NCBI GenBank assembly: GCA_014529385.2
Contig: CM043956.1
Span: 84,929,721 to 84,993,720, forward strand
From: Adiantum capillus-veneris
Lineage: Eukaryota; Streptophyta; Polypodiopsida; Polypodiales; Pteridaceae
Length of the DNA stretch: 64,000 nt
Direction of reading: 5' to 3'
Shown here: in pieces, positions 39,226-49,525 of the stretch
Layout: the number at the start of each line of letters is the position of its first letter
Numbering within the stretch: position 1 is the stretch's first letter
The notes under the pieces: generated by a model
What the model was told of the DNA's origin: nothing
Database searches by the model: none
Seen by the model: the letters and a program-made list of their open reading frames with translations, nothing else
Translations under genes and position numbers: made by a program

Positions 39226-39444
39226 ATGAATAACCCACATGATGATCATTTCTATCCCTTTCACTCTGTACGATCTATTAGAATTAACGTATGGATTAGC
39301 CGTAAAATACACTTTCAACAACGTATAGTGTTTCTCTTCGGCCCTGAAAGGCTCAATGAAATACTTCTATCACCGGATCCCATCATACTACCTCTCATAG
39401 ACTATAATTTTTCTTTTGATGTAAGCGTAGTTATCTTGTTATGA
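39226..39444 (+). CDS. Small ORF 1 of a tandem related pair, unknown function
   Basis: 72 codons from ATG, beginning MNNPHDDHFYPF. The second half, FLFGPERLNEILLSPDPIIL and a hydrophobic end SFDVSVVILL, aligns with the ORF that follows (LFG, RLN, ILP, a Tyr, S-x-DV, L). The terminal ten residues are hydrophobic and could be a short membrane or beta segment. Its stop overlaps the start of the next ORF (ATGA at 39441-39444). I do not recognise the family. The shared protein pattern, kept while the DNA has diverged, is the main reason to take it as coding; it may still be a relic of a transposon-encoded domain. Confidence 0.35.
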   Translation: MNNPHDDHFYPFHSVRSIRINVWISRKIHFQQRIVFLFGPERLNEILLSPDPIILPLIDYNFSFDVSVVILL

Positions 39445-39641
39445 ACCAAGAGGATTTGTACACACAATTAATCCCAATCACTAGACAAAATATATATATT
39501 ATGGTAAGCACAAAACTACAATTCCAAAGAACAATTCGTAGCCTATTTGGTCAGCCAAGATTGAATTCCATTAACCCTTTCATATTACCCATGATACGAT
39601 ATGACCATAGCCTTGATGTTTTCATCTTCGTATTGTTTTGA
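39441..39641 (+). CDS. Small ORF 2 of a tandem related pair, unknown function
   Basis: 66 codons from the ATG that overlaps the previous stop by four bases. Aligned with ORF 1 it keeps TKLQFQ, LFGQPRLNSI, PFILPMIRYD and LDVFIFVLF, with deletions of two and four residues. A four-base ATGA overlap is unusual for a plant nuclear transcript; it more likely reflects a former single protein with two repeats than a bicistronic unit. No known domain is recognised. Confidence 0.33.
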   Translation: MNQEDLYTQLIPITRQNIYIMVSTKLQFQRTIRSLFGQPRLNSINPFILPMIRYDHSLDVFIFVLF

Positions 39642-39825
39642 CATTCTCTTTTGCGTTCTTACTTTGTGTGTGTGTGAGTGCAAGACAGAAAGGGTGAGTC
39701 TTCTTTGATTGCACTTCTTTCCAAACCCTAGTCTTCATGGCATATAGTTTTTGTTGAGTTCTCTCACAAACTCTCACAGCCATAAGCCCGGTGCTTTCCT
39801 AGCAAGACCGCAAATTTCTCGACAA

Positions 39826-39830
39826 CGTGC
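39826..39830 (+). repeat. Target-site duplication CGTGC (left)
   Basis: Identical to 48889-48893 on the other side of the chromovirus. Confidence 0.92.
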
Positions 39831-41421
39831 TGTCATAATAATCAATATCTAATTCTCCTAAATGATTTTCTCATATTAAACTGATCATTTAATGTGGGGA
39901 AGTGCCAAGGGAGAAAAAGCTAGAATATTGGTTAAGCTAGCAGACCGGCCACAGTAGGGATCCAAAGGAGGGAAAATAGGGATCCAAAGGGGGGGGCCAT
40001 CTGCAAAAGAGCCATGTGAAACAATGGGCCAAAAAGACCCTAAGGTTCAGCCCATTAAGACTTCCAAAATGCTAAGGTTCCAAAATTCAAAGGTTGTGTC
40101 CAAAGGTCAACCCTAGGGAAAATTGGATGCTTAGTGTGTGCCCTAAAAAGTCTTTGCACATCCCTACATGGGAGGGGGCGAGCCCCAAAGCTAGGGGATG
40201 AGAGAGAAAGCCACACACACACACACAGGCTCCCTTTACACAAAGGGAATGAGGGACACATGTCAGCTCCCTAGGCCAGATGCCCACAAGGTGTGCCCAA
40301 TTCCTATTGGAAGACCCTTGAAGTGGACCAATGAGAATTAAGCTAGAGTAAATCTAGTTTAAATAATTTGAAAACATTTAATAAAAGAAACCAATGAGAA
40401 TTAAGTCTCCTAGAAGACTATTGGGCAGTCTCCCAAGGGGTCCAATGAGCATTCAGGAGCCCCATGGCTTGCCTGATTCCTATTGGCCAGGAGGCAAAGG
40501 GGTCCAATGAGAGTTTAGTTTAATTATTTAATTACCTAAAGCTCTCACAAAAGGGGAAAGGGGGACACATGTCAGAAGGCTATCACTTATGCTGCTTAGT
40601 TCCTATTGGCTTGACCTGGGGAGGTCCAATGAGGCAAAAGCCAGACCTAATTAGCAGCTAGGGCTCGCCCAAGAGAGAGGGGGGCTGATTTTTGCTTGGC
40701 ATTGACACACACACACTCACACTTGACCATGTGTGAAGGAAGAATACTCTATTTCCTCCCAAGCTTTAATGGAGAGCTCATCACCTACTCCAAGCTTGTG
40801 AGATAGAAGCCTACATCAACACTCTCTTGGCATATGGATGCAAATCCAACCAAGAGCCAAGCTTCAATGCATGCTCATCTTCTCTACCAAGCTAATTACT
40901 AAGCTAAGCTATGCTAATATGAGTGATTATGTGAGGAGATGTACATCTTTCTCGTAAGATACTTCTTTTTCTTCTCAATCTACTCTCATACCCTGCTAGC
41001 TCTCACCATCTTCGAAGGTGTGTGAGGTCTTGGGTCTGAGAACGGGGATAATTCAAGTTGTGTTTGATTAAGTGTTTTGCTTGGTGTATGAAGCTTCCAT
41101 CTTCATTGCACTAGCTAGTCTTGAAGGAACACAAAGAATTGTATTGTACAATGTCTCTCTTGATGGGAGAAACCATAATACAAAGCCTTTTGGAGGGGGG
41201 ACCGGCTCCATGCAAATCCGGTCCTCAACTGTTGTCAATAGCTTAATTGCTCTCTCTTTTGAAAGTATTGTCGATGCTATCTAACTAGGTGTTATGATTT
41301 TTGTTGCTCTCTCCACCCAAGCACTCTTGTAATTCTCATTAGGAATCTATTCTAATGAAATGCCCACTATATTCATGCTAATTTCCGCTACACATAAGAT
41401 TTTAGGCCATTAAATGTTACA
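39831..41421 (+). repeat. Chromovirus 5' LTR
   Basis: 1591 bp from TGTCATAATAATC to AAATGTTACA. It contains an array of five CCAATGAG and four CTATTGG motifs at 40304-40632, several repeats of CTAAGCTA type near 40890-40915, and the CCGGCTCCATGCAAATCCGG segment near its end. Nearly identical to 47302-48888. Confidence 0.95.
40304..40632 (+). promoter_or_regulatory. CCAAT/ATTGG motif array in the LTR
   Basis: CCAATGAG at 40328, 40391, 40442, 40504 and 40625; CTATTGG at 40304, 40418, 40480 and 40613. ATTGG is the complement of CCAAT, so the array alternates orientation. CCAAT boxes are binding sites of NF-Y factors in plants; an enhancer role in the LTR is inference. Related ATTGG/CCAAT motifs remain in the old solo LTR (about 8462-8632). 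Confidence 0.5.
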
Positions 41422-41422
41422 T

Positions 41423-41434
41423 TGGTATCAGAGC
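41423..41434 (+). other. Chromovirus primer-binding site
   Basis: TGGTATCAGAGC one base after the LTR; complementary to the 3' end of plant initiator-Met tRNA. 41435-41838 is leader without a gene. Confidence 0.9.
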
Positions 41435-41838
41435 TCAAGGTTTCTCTTTTCTTGCTCAAGAAGGGAGGTCCTCAAGCTAGCTACAAATGGTTGGTATTAT
41501 TAATTGCCTGTGAGTAAGTAGAATAGGGATTTTTCAGCCTTGCAGTGCGCCTGCCTTTGTGCAGTTAACGGGGCATCACCGTCGAGAGCTATGGTCTTAA
41601 TAGTGGAGTCCTACGGGGCTTGCCTACGGCTTAACCACTATTGAGCTATTAGAAGCTTGACAGGAGCCGGTGCTGTTTTGGTGTCGAAAGACCCTCTCTT
41701 CTATTCCTTGCAATTAATGGTATTCGAGCCGCGGGTACAGTAGCTTGAGTGCTTTTTCTAAAGGGGTAAAGAGGAGTAGCAACTAGGGCTTGAAGTTCCA
41801 AAGTACACCTAAAAAGTTTACACCTAAAAGTTGTTAGA

Positions 41839-43152
41839 ATGGCTGACAATAGTAAAGAGAGTGAAATTAATGTTGATAACTTTGATTTTGCTCATGAGCA
41901 AGCTACTAATGATGCTTCAATGCTTGTTAACTATCTTGTTTCTAGGCTTCAACAAGCCATGGGCAATCCATCTCTCCAAAGTGAAGTGCAACGGCAGCTC
42001 TGTGCTCACGGGATTCTCCAAGCTCATCACCATGACGAGAGAACACCTAGGAAGCCTCCTTGTGAGACTACCAAAAGAGGTCTCTCTCCGATTCGGGAAG
42101 AAGAAGAGAATCCATATGAAGGGCTCAAGAACTTACTTCTTGATGATGCATCTCCTTCCCAAAGGAGAACTCAAGAGCCTCCACCGAAGGAACGAGAAAG
42201 AAGCGAGTCTCCCGCCACCTCGGCGGAGATGGCTCCACGAAGACGGCGGGCTAAACGCTCTCCATCACCACCAAAGCGGAGAAGACCATCACACTCTTCT
42301 CCACGCCATAATTCAAAGAGGGATGATAAAAAGCAAGAGAAGAAAAAGGCGAGAAAGAGGACACCCTCTTCTCCATCTTCTTCATCCTCTTACTCTTATG
42401 AAAGCTATCGTGAAGACGACAAAGATCAAGACAAGAAAAAGGCGAGAAAGAGGTCACCTTCTTCTCCACCTTCTTCAAATTCTTCATCTTCTGAAGAAAG
42501 TGATGGTGCAACTTTTGAACCATCAAAAAGAAGTGGCCATAGGAAATCCTATGCCGCATGGAAGAGGTCGTCCAAGCTGAAGAAATTCAAAGAGGGAGGG
42601 AAGAGCATCTCTTTCCTTACCTATGATGGCACCTTCGGTGCTACAGACAAAGTTTTGGCCTTTATCCAGCAATTCGATGCGGCGTTTGGAGATGAGGGCT
42701 TCACGGAGTCCTCTAAGCTACGCCATGTAGCTATGCACTTTCAAAAGTCCGCCAGACAATGGTGGTCTAGCCTACGAGCCAACGGTGAAGCTCCACGAAC
42801 ATGGAAGGCTTTAAGAGCTTCCATTATGAAGCAGTTTTTGGCCACCGATGCCAAAGATAAAGTACTCACCGAATGGCGAAGCTTAAAGCTCTCTCCCAAT
42901 GAATCCATCCACAAATATGTAGACAAGTTTTGGGACCTACAACTCAAAGCCACTGTCTTCAAAAAGTTGGATTTTGGAGAGCAAAAGCAACAATTTTGTG
43001 CGGGCTTAACCGAAGAAATGGCGGAGTATGTCAACTCCCAAAGGCCACGTACCATATCGGCGGTAATACACCATACTATGGTGGCCTCGCGAATCAATTT
43101 CCAAACGGGGGTAAAAGAAATAATAAGCCCCGGAAAACAAGGGTTCCAATGA
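41839..43152 (+). CDS. Chromovirus Gag (capsid) with Arg/Ser-rich N-terminal region
   Basis: 437 codons from an ATG in AGAATGGCTGAC. Residues about 113-235 are strongly basic and Ser-rich (RRRRAKRSPSPPKRRRPSH) and hold an internal repeat: KKKARKRTPSSPSSSSS and KKKARKRSPSSPPSSNS. Residues about 255-395 form the Retrotrans_gag domain: FLTYDGTFGATDKVLAF, RHVAMHFQKSARQWWSSL, TWKALRASIMKQFLA and ESIHKYVDKFWDLQL. Gag forms the particle and packages element RNA. The frame ends at 43152, before the zinc knuckle, which lies in another frame; this is probably a frameshift rather than the native end. The RS-like segment resembles splicing-factor SR domains only in composition. Confidence 0.85.
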   Translation: MADNSKESEINVDNFDFAHEQATNDASMLVNYLVSRLQQAMGNPSLQSEVQRQLCAHGILQAHHHDERTPRKPPCETTKRGLSPIREEEENPYEGLKNLLLDDASPSQRRTQEPPPKERERSESPATSAEMAPRRRRAKRSPSPPKRRRPSHSSPRHNSKRDDKKQEKKKARKRTPSSPSSSSSYSYESYREDDKDQDKKKARKRSPSSPPSSNSSSSEESDGATFEPSKRSGHRKSYAAWKRSSKLKKFKEGGKSISFLTYDGTFGATDKVLAFIQQFDAAFGDEGFTESSKLRHVAMHFQKSARQWWSSLRANGEAPRTWKALRASIMKQFLATDAKDKVLTEWRSLKLSPNESIHKYVDKFWDLQLKATVFKKLDFGEQKQQFCAGLTEEMAEYVNSQRPRTISAVIHHTMVASRINFQTGVKEIISPGKQGFQ

Positions 43153-43613
43153 GCCTAAGGGGAAGGACAATGTCCAAAAGTCTCCTAAGGGCAACTTCCA
43201 ACAAAGCTAAAGAGAAGGGAGTTTACAAAGGAAAGAATAAACTCTCTCCTGAAGAGCTTGAGCGTTATCGTAAAGATAACCGGTGTTTCAAGTGCGGCGA
43301 ACAAGGGCATGCGTACCGCGCTTGTCCCCAAAAGAACAACTGCCAAGATCCTCCTAGAGCTTCTTTGGTTGAAATCCAAGAGGAGGAGATTCACCAAACT
43401 CACCACAAAGGATCTCCTCTATGCCATGCTTGGGGAAAGGTAAGAGAACATGATGCTTTTATTCTCTTTGACCCTGGTTCTACTCACAATTTCATATCTA
43501 TGGAGTTAGCCACCAAGCTAGGCATACAATCCTACGAGATGGGAGATATCCTATCCGCAGACAGTGCCTTCAAGGGGCAAGAAGCTTCAGTCACTCCCTT
43601 AATCAGAAATTGA
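43149..43613 (+). pseudogene. Chromovirus zinc knuckle and protease start
   Basis: In a different frame from gag: CFKCGEQGHAYRAC at 43284-43325 is a canonical CX2CX4HX4C nucleic-acid-binding knuckle. Protease follows with ILFDPGSTHNFISMELATKL (D at 43470). The usual catalytic triplet D-S/T-G is D-P-G here. The frame stops at 43613 and continues frameshifted with LRLHVQGYVDKEDFFI and DVILG near 43620-43690, the partner strand of the protease. Confidence 0.8.
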
Positions 43614-44972
43614 GGCTTCATGTCCAAGGCTATGTGGACAAAGAGGACTTCTTTATCTCTCCCTCTCAAGCATGAGGATGTAATCCTAGGGCACCACATG
43701 GTTTGACCGCCTGGCTGCCCATGTTAAATTTCCTGAAAGGAGAAATCTCCTTTAAGTTCAGGAAAAGACATGTATATAGATGCTAAGGAGATGGGTAACA
43801 CCATCCCCATTGTACAATACACCAGCTTTCAACAAGTCAATAAAGAGCTCTATTTCCGTGTACATGATTTTTGTTAAAGATTCTCAAATGAACCTAATGC
43901 TTTAGCAAAAGAAAATAAAAGCAACCAAAGGAATTAGAGTTATCCAATTTTCTCAAGGGGTTTCAAGATGTCTTTATTGACGACATCCCTTGTGAGCTAC
44001 CTCCTAAACGAAGTAATGACGACCATGCAATTGAACTTCTTCCAGAAGTTCACCGCCTAACAAACCTCCTTATAGAGTTTCTCAAGCTCAACAAGAGGAG
44101 ATTATGCGGCAAGTGCATGAGTTAGTTGAGAAGGGCATGGTTAGGCCTACTCATCTCCATTTTGCTCACCTGTGCTATTAGTGCAAAAGAAAGACGCACA
44201 TATCGTATTGTGTCGACTATAGAGCACTAAATAGGATCACTATCAAGAATAGGTTTCCCGTTCCACGGGTAGAAGACCTATTTGATAAGCTACAAGGATC
44301 GACCTACTCAGTAGGATTGACCTAAAAAGTGGCTATCATCAAATAAGGATAGTTGATCAAGACATTGTAAAGACCGCATTTCGTACTACATTTGGTCTTT
44401 ACGAATACATTGTCAATGCCTTTTGGCTTGACTAATGCACCAGCCCACATTTAACCGCTTGATGGAGAAGCTGTTCAGGCCTCATCGAACCTTCACTGAG
44501 TGTTCTTTGATGATATTATCATCTACTCTAATTCATTGGAGGAACACAAGCAACACCTCCAGTAATATTTCAAGTTTTAAGAGAGAATAAACTTTATGTT
44601 AATCGAAAGAAAATGAATTTTTCTTGCAAGAGATTCAATATTTAGGTCACATTATCTCTCAAGATGGAATCCAAATGGATCCATCCAAGTTAGAGGTAAT
44701 AAAAGGATGCCTAAACCAGGAATCTTCATGAACTAAGAAGCTTTATAGGTATGTGTGCATACTATAGACGCTTCATAGAAAATTCTCACAAATTGCGGGA
44801 CCATTACATGACCTAACAAAGAAAAATGTTAGGTATACGTGGTCTGCTAAAGAAACAATGCTTTCGAAAAGCTTGAAAGAAAACATTATCTCTCACAGTG
44901 CCTTACACTACCGGATCTCTCAAAACCATTGAGTCCAATGTGATGCTTTGTGTGATTGCCTTGGGCTGTTTC
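43614..44972 (+). pseudogene. Chromovirus reverse transcriptase, multiply frameshifted
   Basis: RT blocks are recognisable only by switching frames: [89 protein letters not shown] (catalytic Asp pair at about 44509-44514), LGHIISQDGIQMDPSKL and YYRRFIEN-like. At least eight frame changes occur within 1.3 kb, nearly all explained by loss of one or two bases. In a live element this domain makes the DNA copy. The density of small deletions is unlike gag or integrase on either side. Confidence 0.82.
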
Positions 44973-45347
44973 TGCTCCAAGAAGCACGCCATAGCTATGA
45001 GAGACGAAGGCTCGACCGTGTTTGACAAGCTCTACATAACAAAAAGAACTCCTTGCAGTTCAACATGCCTAGACTCATGGAAGCACTATTTATTGGGACT
45101 CCTTATCAGCGGCGAGGATCACCAAATCTTTAAGTACTCCATAACGCAGACCAATGCTCCAAGAAGGGCACGCCATAGGCTATGAGAGTCGAAGGCTCGA
45201 CCCTGTTGAGCAAGCTCTAGGCATATACGAAAAAGAACTCCTTGCAGTTCTACATGCCTTAGACTCATGGAAGCACTATTTATTGGGGACTCCTTTCATT
45301 CTGCGAACGGATCACCAAAGTCTTAAGTACTTCATGACGCAGACCAA
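44973..45347 (+). repeat. Imperfect tandem duplication within RNase H
   Basis: 44973-45154 and 45155-45347 both start TGCTCCAAGAAG and end ACGCAGACCAA. The second copy reads cleanly as RNase H (HAIGYESRRLDPVEQALG, YEKELLAVLHALDSWKHYLL, RTDHQSLKYF). The first carries numerous one- or two-base losses relative to it (for example AAGCACGCC against AAGGGCACGCC, TATTGGGACT against TATTGGGGACT). Confidence 0.88.
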
Positions 45348-46676
45348 GCTTTCGACAAACAAATGAGGTGGGCAAATTTCCTTTCGCAATTTCATTTTCA
45401 TATTGCTCACATTGCTGGCAAGCATAATCAAGTAGCCGATGCACTCTCAAGACGACCGAGAGTGAATGCGGTTTCCATAGCAACTCACAATGATCTATCT
45501 TCAATGATAGATGAGTATGCTATTGATCCCGATTTTAGAGATGTGATTTCAGCCCTTGCATTAGGGAAGAAAGAAGAACCATTTACTTTACAAGATGGTT
45601 ATCTTCTCTATGGCAATAGACTATGCGTTACTAACTCACTACGTGAGAAAGTAATGTATGAATCTCATGCTCCCCCATATGCGGGGCATAGAGGGATTCA
45701 GTCTACCCTAAAGGGAATTGAAACATATTTCTATTGGCCTACCATGAAAGTGAACATACATGAGTATGTTTCCAAATGTGTGGTATGTCAAAAGACAAAA
45801 TTTGATAGAGGGAAGCAACTTGGATTGCTTCAACCCTTGCCAATCCCTAATTCACCATGGGAGAGCATATCCATGGATTTTATCTTTGGATTGCCTAAGT
45901 CTATCCATGACAGGTTCAGTAAACAAGCTCATTTTATACCTGTCAAAAAGACTATCAAAGCCCATCAAATGGCAACCCTCTTCATTTCACAAATTTTCAA
46001 GTACCATGGCTTGCCAATGTCCATAGTGTCGGATAGAGATCCTAGAATGACCAGTAATTTCTGGAAGGGTCTCTTTGAGAATTTAGGAACAAGGCTAAAC
46101 TTCTCTTCGGCCTATCATCCACAAACTGATGGCCAAAGTGAAATAGCTAACCTAACCATTCTCGATCTACTAAAAGCCTATGTAACGGAAGTAGATCAAA
46201 GATCCCAATGGGAGAAGTACTTACCCTTAGTAGAGTATGCTTACAATAACACTGTACATACTTCCACAGGAAAAGCACCTTTCGAGGTAATTGAGGGAAG
46301 ATCAAAAAGTCCCTTGCTACTTAAGGTACATGGGAAGATCTTCGCTGCAGATGAGTATAGCCGAGACCTACAAGAATCTTTCCAAAAGATTAAGGATGCT
46401 ATCTCTATCTCACAGCAAAGGCAAAAGGCTGCTGCTGACAAGCACAGAAGAGCCCAAGCCTTTAAAGAAAACGATTGGGTCTTGTTAAAGTTTCCCAAGG
46501 CTCGATTAAGGCACACGACGGGCAAGAATCCTACGGGCCACCAAAAGTACTATGCTAAACTAGCAAAAAGGTACTATGGTCCCTTCCAGATTCTTAGGCC
46601 AATCAATGAGATGGCCTATCAACTTAAGTTGCCCAATCATTGGCTCATACACAATGCTTTTCATGTGAGCCTATAA
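45155..46676 (+). pseudogene. Chromovirus RNase H and integrase
   Basis: RNase H (45155-45480) ends with HIAGKHNQVADALSR; a two-base shift near 45360 separates its halves. Integrase is in one long frame 45363-46676: zinc module SHAPPYAGHRG...CVVCQK, catalytic D at 45876 (SMDFIFG), D at 46032 (VSDRDPRM) and E at 46140 (GQSEIAN), giving DD35E. The third residue group, YHPQTDGQSEIAN, is typical of Ty3/gypsy. The GPF/Y module is YYGPFQILRPINEMAYQL. The frame stops at 46676 (HVSL), where one base is missing before the tail encoded in the next frame. The catalytic residues are intact. Confidence 0.88.
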
Positions 46677-46927
46677 AGCCTTACAAAGGAGAGCCACCTC
46701 AAGAACCAACTATTGAAGACCCACCGGAGATCGAGGACCACGAGGAGGTGCTGCAGCCCGAGTCCATTCTCCGACATGAAGACAAGGTATTAAGAGGCGG
46801 TAAGACTATCCGACGATATCTTATTAAGTTTAAGAATTATCCTTTTGAAGATGCTAGATGGATGCAAGGCATACAATTAAAGGATAACCTAAACCTTGTC
46901 AATGCTTACAATGCTTCCCAAGAGTAA
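46640..46927 (+). pseudogene. Chromodomain-like C-terminus of the integrase
   Basis: In the frame following the integrase stop: IKPYKGEPPQEPTIEDPPEI, then PESILRHEDKVLRGGK, RRYLIKFKNYPFEDARWM and LKDNLNLVNAY. The pattern I-L-x-H-E-D-x-V-L-R-x-G, Y-L-I-K-F-K-x-Y-P-x-E-x-A-x-W is that of plant chromovirus chromodomains with a reduced aromatic cage. The role is targeting of integration through chromatin marks (family knowledge). It ends with TAA at 46925. 46928-47288 is untranslated. Confidence 0.8.
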
Positions 46928-47288
46928 GCAAATGTACAAAATGTTAAAAATGAACAAAAATTTTTGTCTTATAAGACTCTCTTTTTCTTTATTTGTGTTT
47001 TTCTTTATTTGTGCACAAAAATGAAGTAGTATGCATGCTTAGATCAAGTTTGCGGAGACGACGTCTCCCGAACACCAAGTAGAGCTTGTCACTCTACTAT
47101 GGAAGACTGATAGGACTAATGTGCAGACATGCTTGCGGCAGCCTCAGGCTCTCAAGCGCCAAATGGACTAGTCATCCATTATGGAATGATGTCGTAGGGT
47201 AACATAGGGATCCTCTACCCGCTAAAGAAAAGGACTCATGCATATGCTTTATCTTCTCTACACCATAGTCGAGGACGACTATGATTTC

Positions 47289-47301
47289 AAGAGAGAGGTA
47301 A
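47289..47301 (+). other. Chromovirus polypurine tract
   Basis: AAGAGAGAGGTAA immediately before the 3' LTR; primes plus-strand synthesis. Confidence 0.85.
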
Positions 47302-48888
47302 TGTCATAATAATCAATATCTAATTCTCCTAAATGATTTTCTCATATTAAACTGATCATTTAATGTGGGGAAGTGCCAAGGGAGAAAAAGCTAGAATATT
47401 GGTTAAGCTAGCAGACCGGCCACAGTAGGGATCCAAAGGAGGGAAAATAGGGATCCAAAGGGGGGGCCATCTGCAAAAGAGCCATGTGAAACAATGGGCC
47501 AAAAAGACCCTAAGGTTCAGCCCATTAAGACTTCCAAAATGCTAAGGTTCCAAAATTCAAAGGTTGTGTCCAAAGGTCAACCCTAGGGAAAATTGGATGC
47601 TTAGTGTGTGCCCTAAAAGTCTTTGCACATCCCTACATGGGAGGGGGCGAGCCCCAAAGCTAGGGGATGAGAGAGAAAGCCACACACACACACACAGGCT
47701 CCCTTTACACAAAGGGAATGAGGGACACATGTCAGCTCCCTAGGCCAGATGCCCACAAGGTGTGCCCAATTCCTATTGGAAGACCCTTGAAGTGGACCAA
47801 TGAGAATTAAGCTAGAGTAAATCTAGTTTAAATAATTTAAAAACATTTAATAAAAGAAACCAATGAGAATTAAGTCTCCTAGAAGACTATTGGGCAGTCT
47901 CCCAAGGGGTCCAATGAGCATTCAGGAGCCCATGGCTTGCCTGATTCCTATTGGCCAGGAGGCAAAGGGGTCCAATGAGAGTTTAGTTTAATTATTTAAT
48001 TACCTAAAGCTCTCACAAAAGGGAAAGGGGGACACATGTCAGAAGGCTATCACTTATGCTGCTTAATTCCTATTGGCTTGACCTGGGGAGGTCCAATGAG
48101 GCAAAAGCCAGACCTAATTAGCAGCTAGGGCTCGCCCAAGAGAGAGGGGGGGCTGATTTTTGCTTGGCATTGACACACACACACTCACACTTGACCATGT
48201 GTGAAGGAAGAATACTCTATCTCCTCCCAAGCTTTAATGGAGAGCTCATCACCTACTCCAAGCTTGTGAGATAGAAGCCTACATCAACACTCTCTTGGCA
48301 TATGGATGCAAATCCAACCAAGAGCCAAGCTTCAATGCATGCTCATCTTCTCTACCAAGCTAATTACTAAGCTAAGCTATGCTAATATGAGTGATTATGT
48401 GAGGAGATGTACATCTTTCTCGTAAGATACTTCTTTTCTTCTCAATCTACTCTCATACCCTGCTAGCTCTCACCATCTTCGAAGGTGTGTGAGGTCTTGG
48501 GTCTGAGAACGGGGATAATTCAAGTTGTGTTTGATTAAGTGTTTTGCTTGGTGTATGAAGCTTCCATCTTCATTGCACTAGCTAGTCTTGAAGGAACACA
48601 AAGAATTGTATTGTACAATGTCTCTCTTGATGGGAGAAACCATAATACAAAGCCTTTTGGAGGGGGGACCGGCTCCATGCAAATCCGGTCCTCAACTGTT
48701 GTCAATAGCTTAATTGCTCTCTCTTTTGAAAGTATTGTCGATGCTATCTAACTAGGTGTTATGATTTTTGTTGCTCTCTCCACCCAAGCACTCTTGTAAT
48801 TCTCATTAGGAATCTATTCTAATGAAATGCCCACTATATTCATGCTAATTTCCGCTACACATAAGATTTTAGGCCATTAAATGTTACA
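47302..48888 (+). repeat. Chromovirus 3' LTR
   Basis: 1587 bp, nearly identical to the 5' LTR; visible differences are mostly single-base length changes in homopolymers and a few substitutions. Followed by the CGTGC target duplication at 48889-48893. Confidence 0.95.
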
Positions 48889-48893
48889 CGTGC

Positions 48894-49295
48894 ACTCCCA
48901 GGTGTACATGGCAATGCATGTAGCAGACAAAACCCCTTTGCCTCTTTTAGTTCCATAGTTTCTTCTCTGTCTACAAACCCACCTGCCTCCATTCCGAGGT
49001 AGCCTGTCAGAGAAAGCTTTCCAATGCCGCACTTGATCAAAGCACAAGCCATGGAAGTTCTCAGCCCAATGAAATTTTTCTACCTGATTGTAAACCGGAC
49101 GGGGCCTCCATGTCCAAGCCAAAAGATAATGTGGAGATGGATGAGCAACTTGAGAAAGATTCAGAAGCCTTGCATGGTTCTTGCTCAAAAAATCAATCTC
49201 GATCTCTCTTTCTCTCTCGATCTCACTCTCGCTATCTCTCTTTCTCTGTCTCTCTTTCTCTATCTCTCTATTTTCTAGAGTCTCTCTCTCTCTCT

Positions 49296-49357
<62 letters not shown>

Positions 49358-49525
49358 TACACACACACGATTAGAGAGAGAGAGAGAGAGAGAGGGGGGG
49401 GGTTGGGGGGGGGGGGGGGGGGGGCATAATACTTGCGCAGCAGGTGAGGCCAAGATTTGAGCAGAGCGTAGGCGAAAATGGCCCCTGCTGCTCGCGGGTT
49501 TCGCATTTTTCCCCCAATTTTTTTT
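48894..49525. other. No recognisable gene; simple-sequence tracts
   Basis: This is the sequence that was continuous with 39825 before the chromovirus inserted. It holds a TC tract (about 49281-49353), a GA run (about 49373-49394) and a G-rich run with a 17-base pure stretch ending near 49424. A 103-codon minus-strand frame overlapping the LTR edge is not supported. Confidence 0.5.

Larger units (their letters stand above)
39831..48888 (+). mobile_element. Full-length Ty3/gypsy chromovirus, 9058 bp
   Basis: LTRs 39831-41421 and 47302-48888, CGTGC target duplication, PBS TGGTATCAGAGC at 41423, PPT AAGAGAGAGGTAA at 47289-47301. Internal order: gag with capsid domain, zinc knuckle, protease, RT, RNase H, integrase, chromodomain-like tail. 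A chromodomain after integrase defines chromoviruses and is known to steer integration to particular chromatin. The two LTRs differ at only a few places, so insertion is recent, yet pol is frameshifted in many places (43140-45360). This conflict is discussed in the findings. Confidence 0.95.

Noticed and set aside
41072-41284. 70-codon ORF found identically at 48539-48751
   Set aside because: It lies in the two LTR copies; identity reflects LTR duplication, not gene conservation.
42930-43140. Start of the zinc-knuckle frame inside gag
   Set aside because: The overlap region reads better in the gag frame; the knuckle frame is native only downstream of about 43150.
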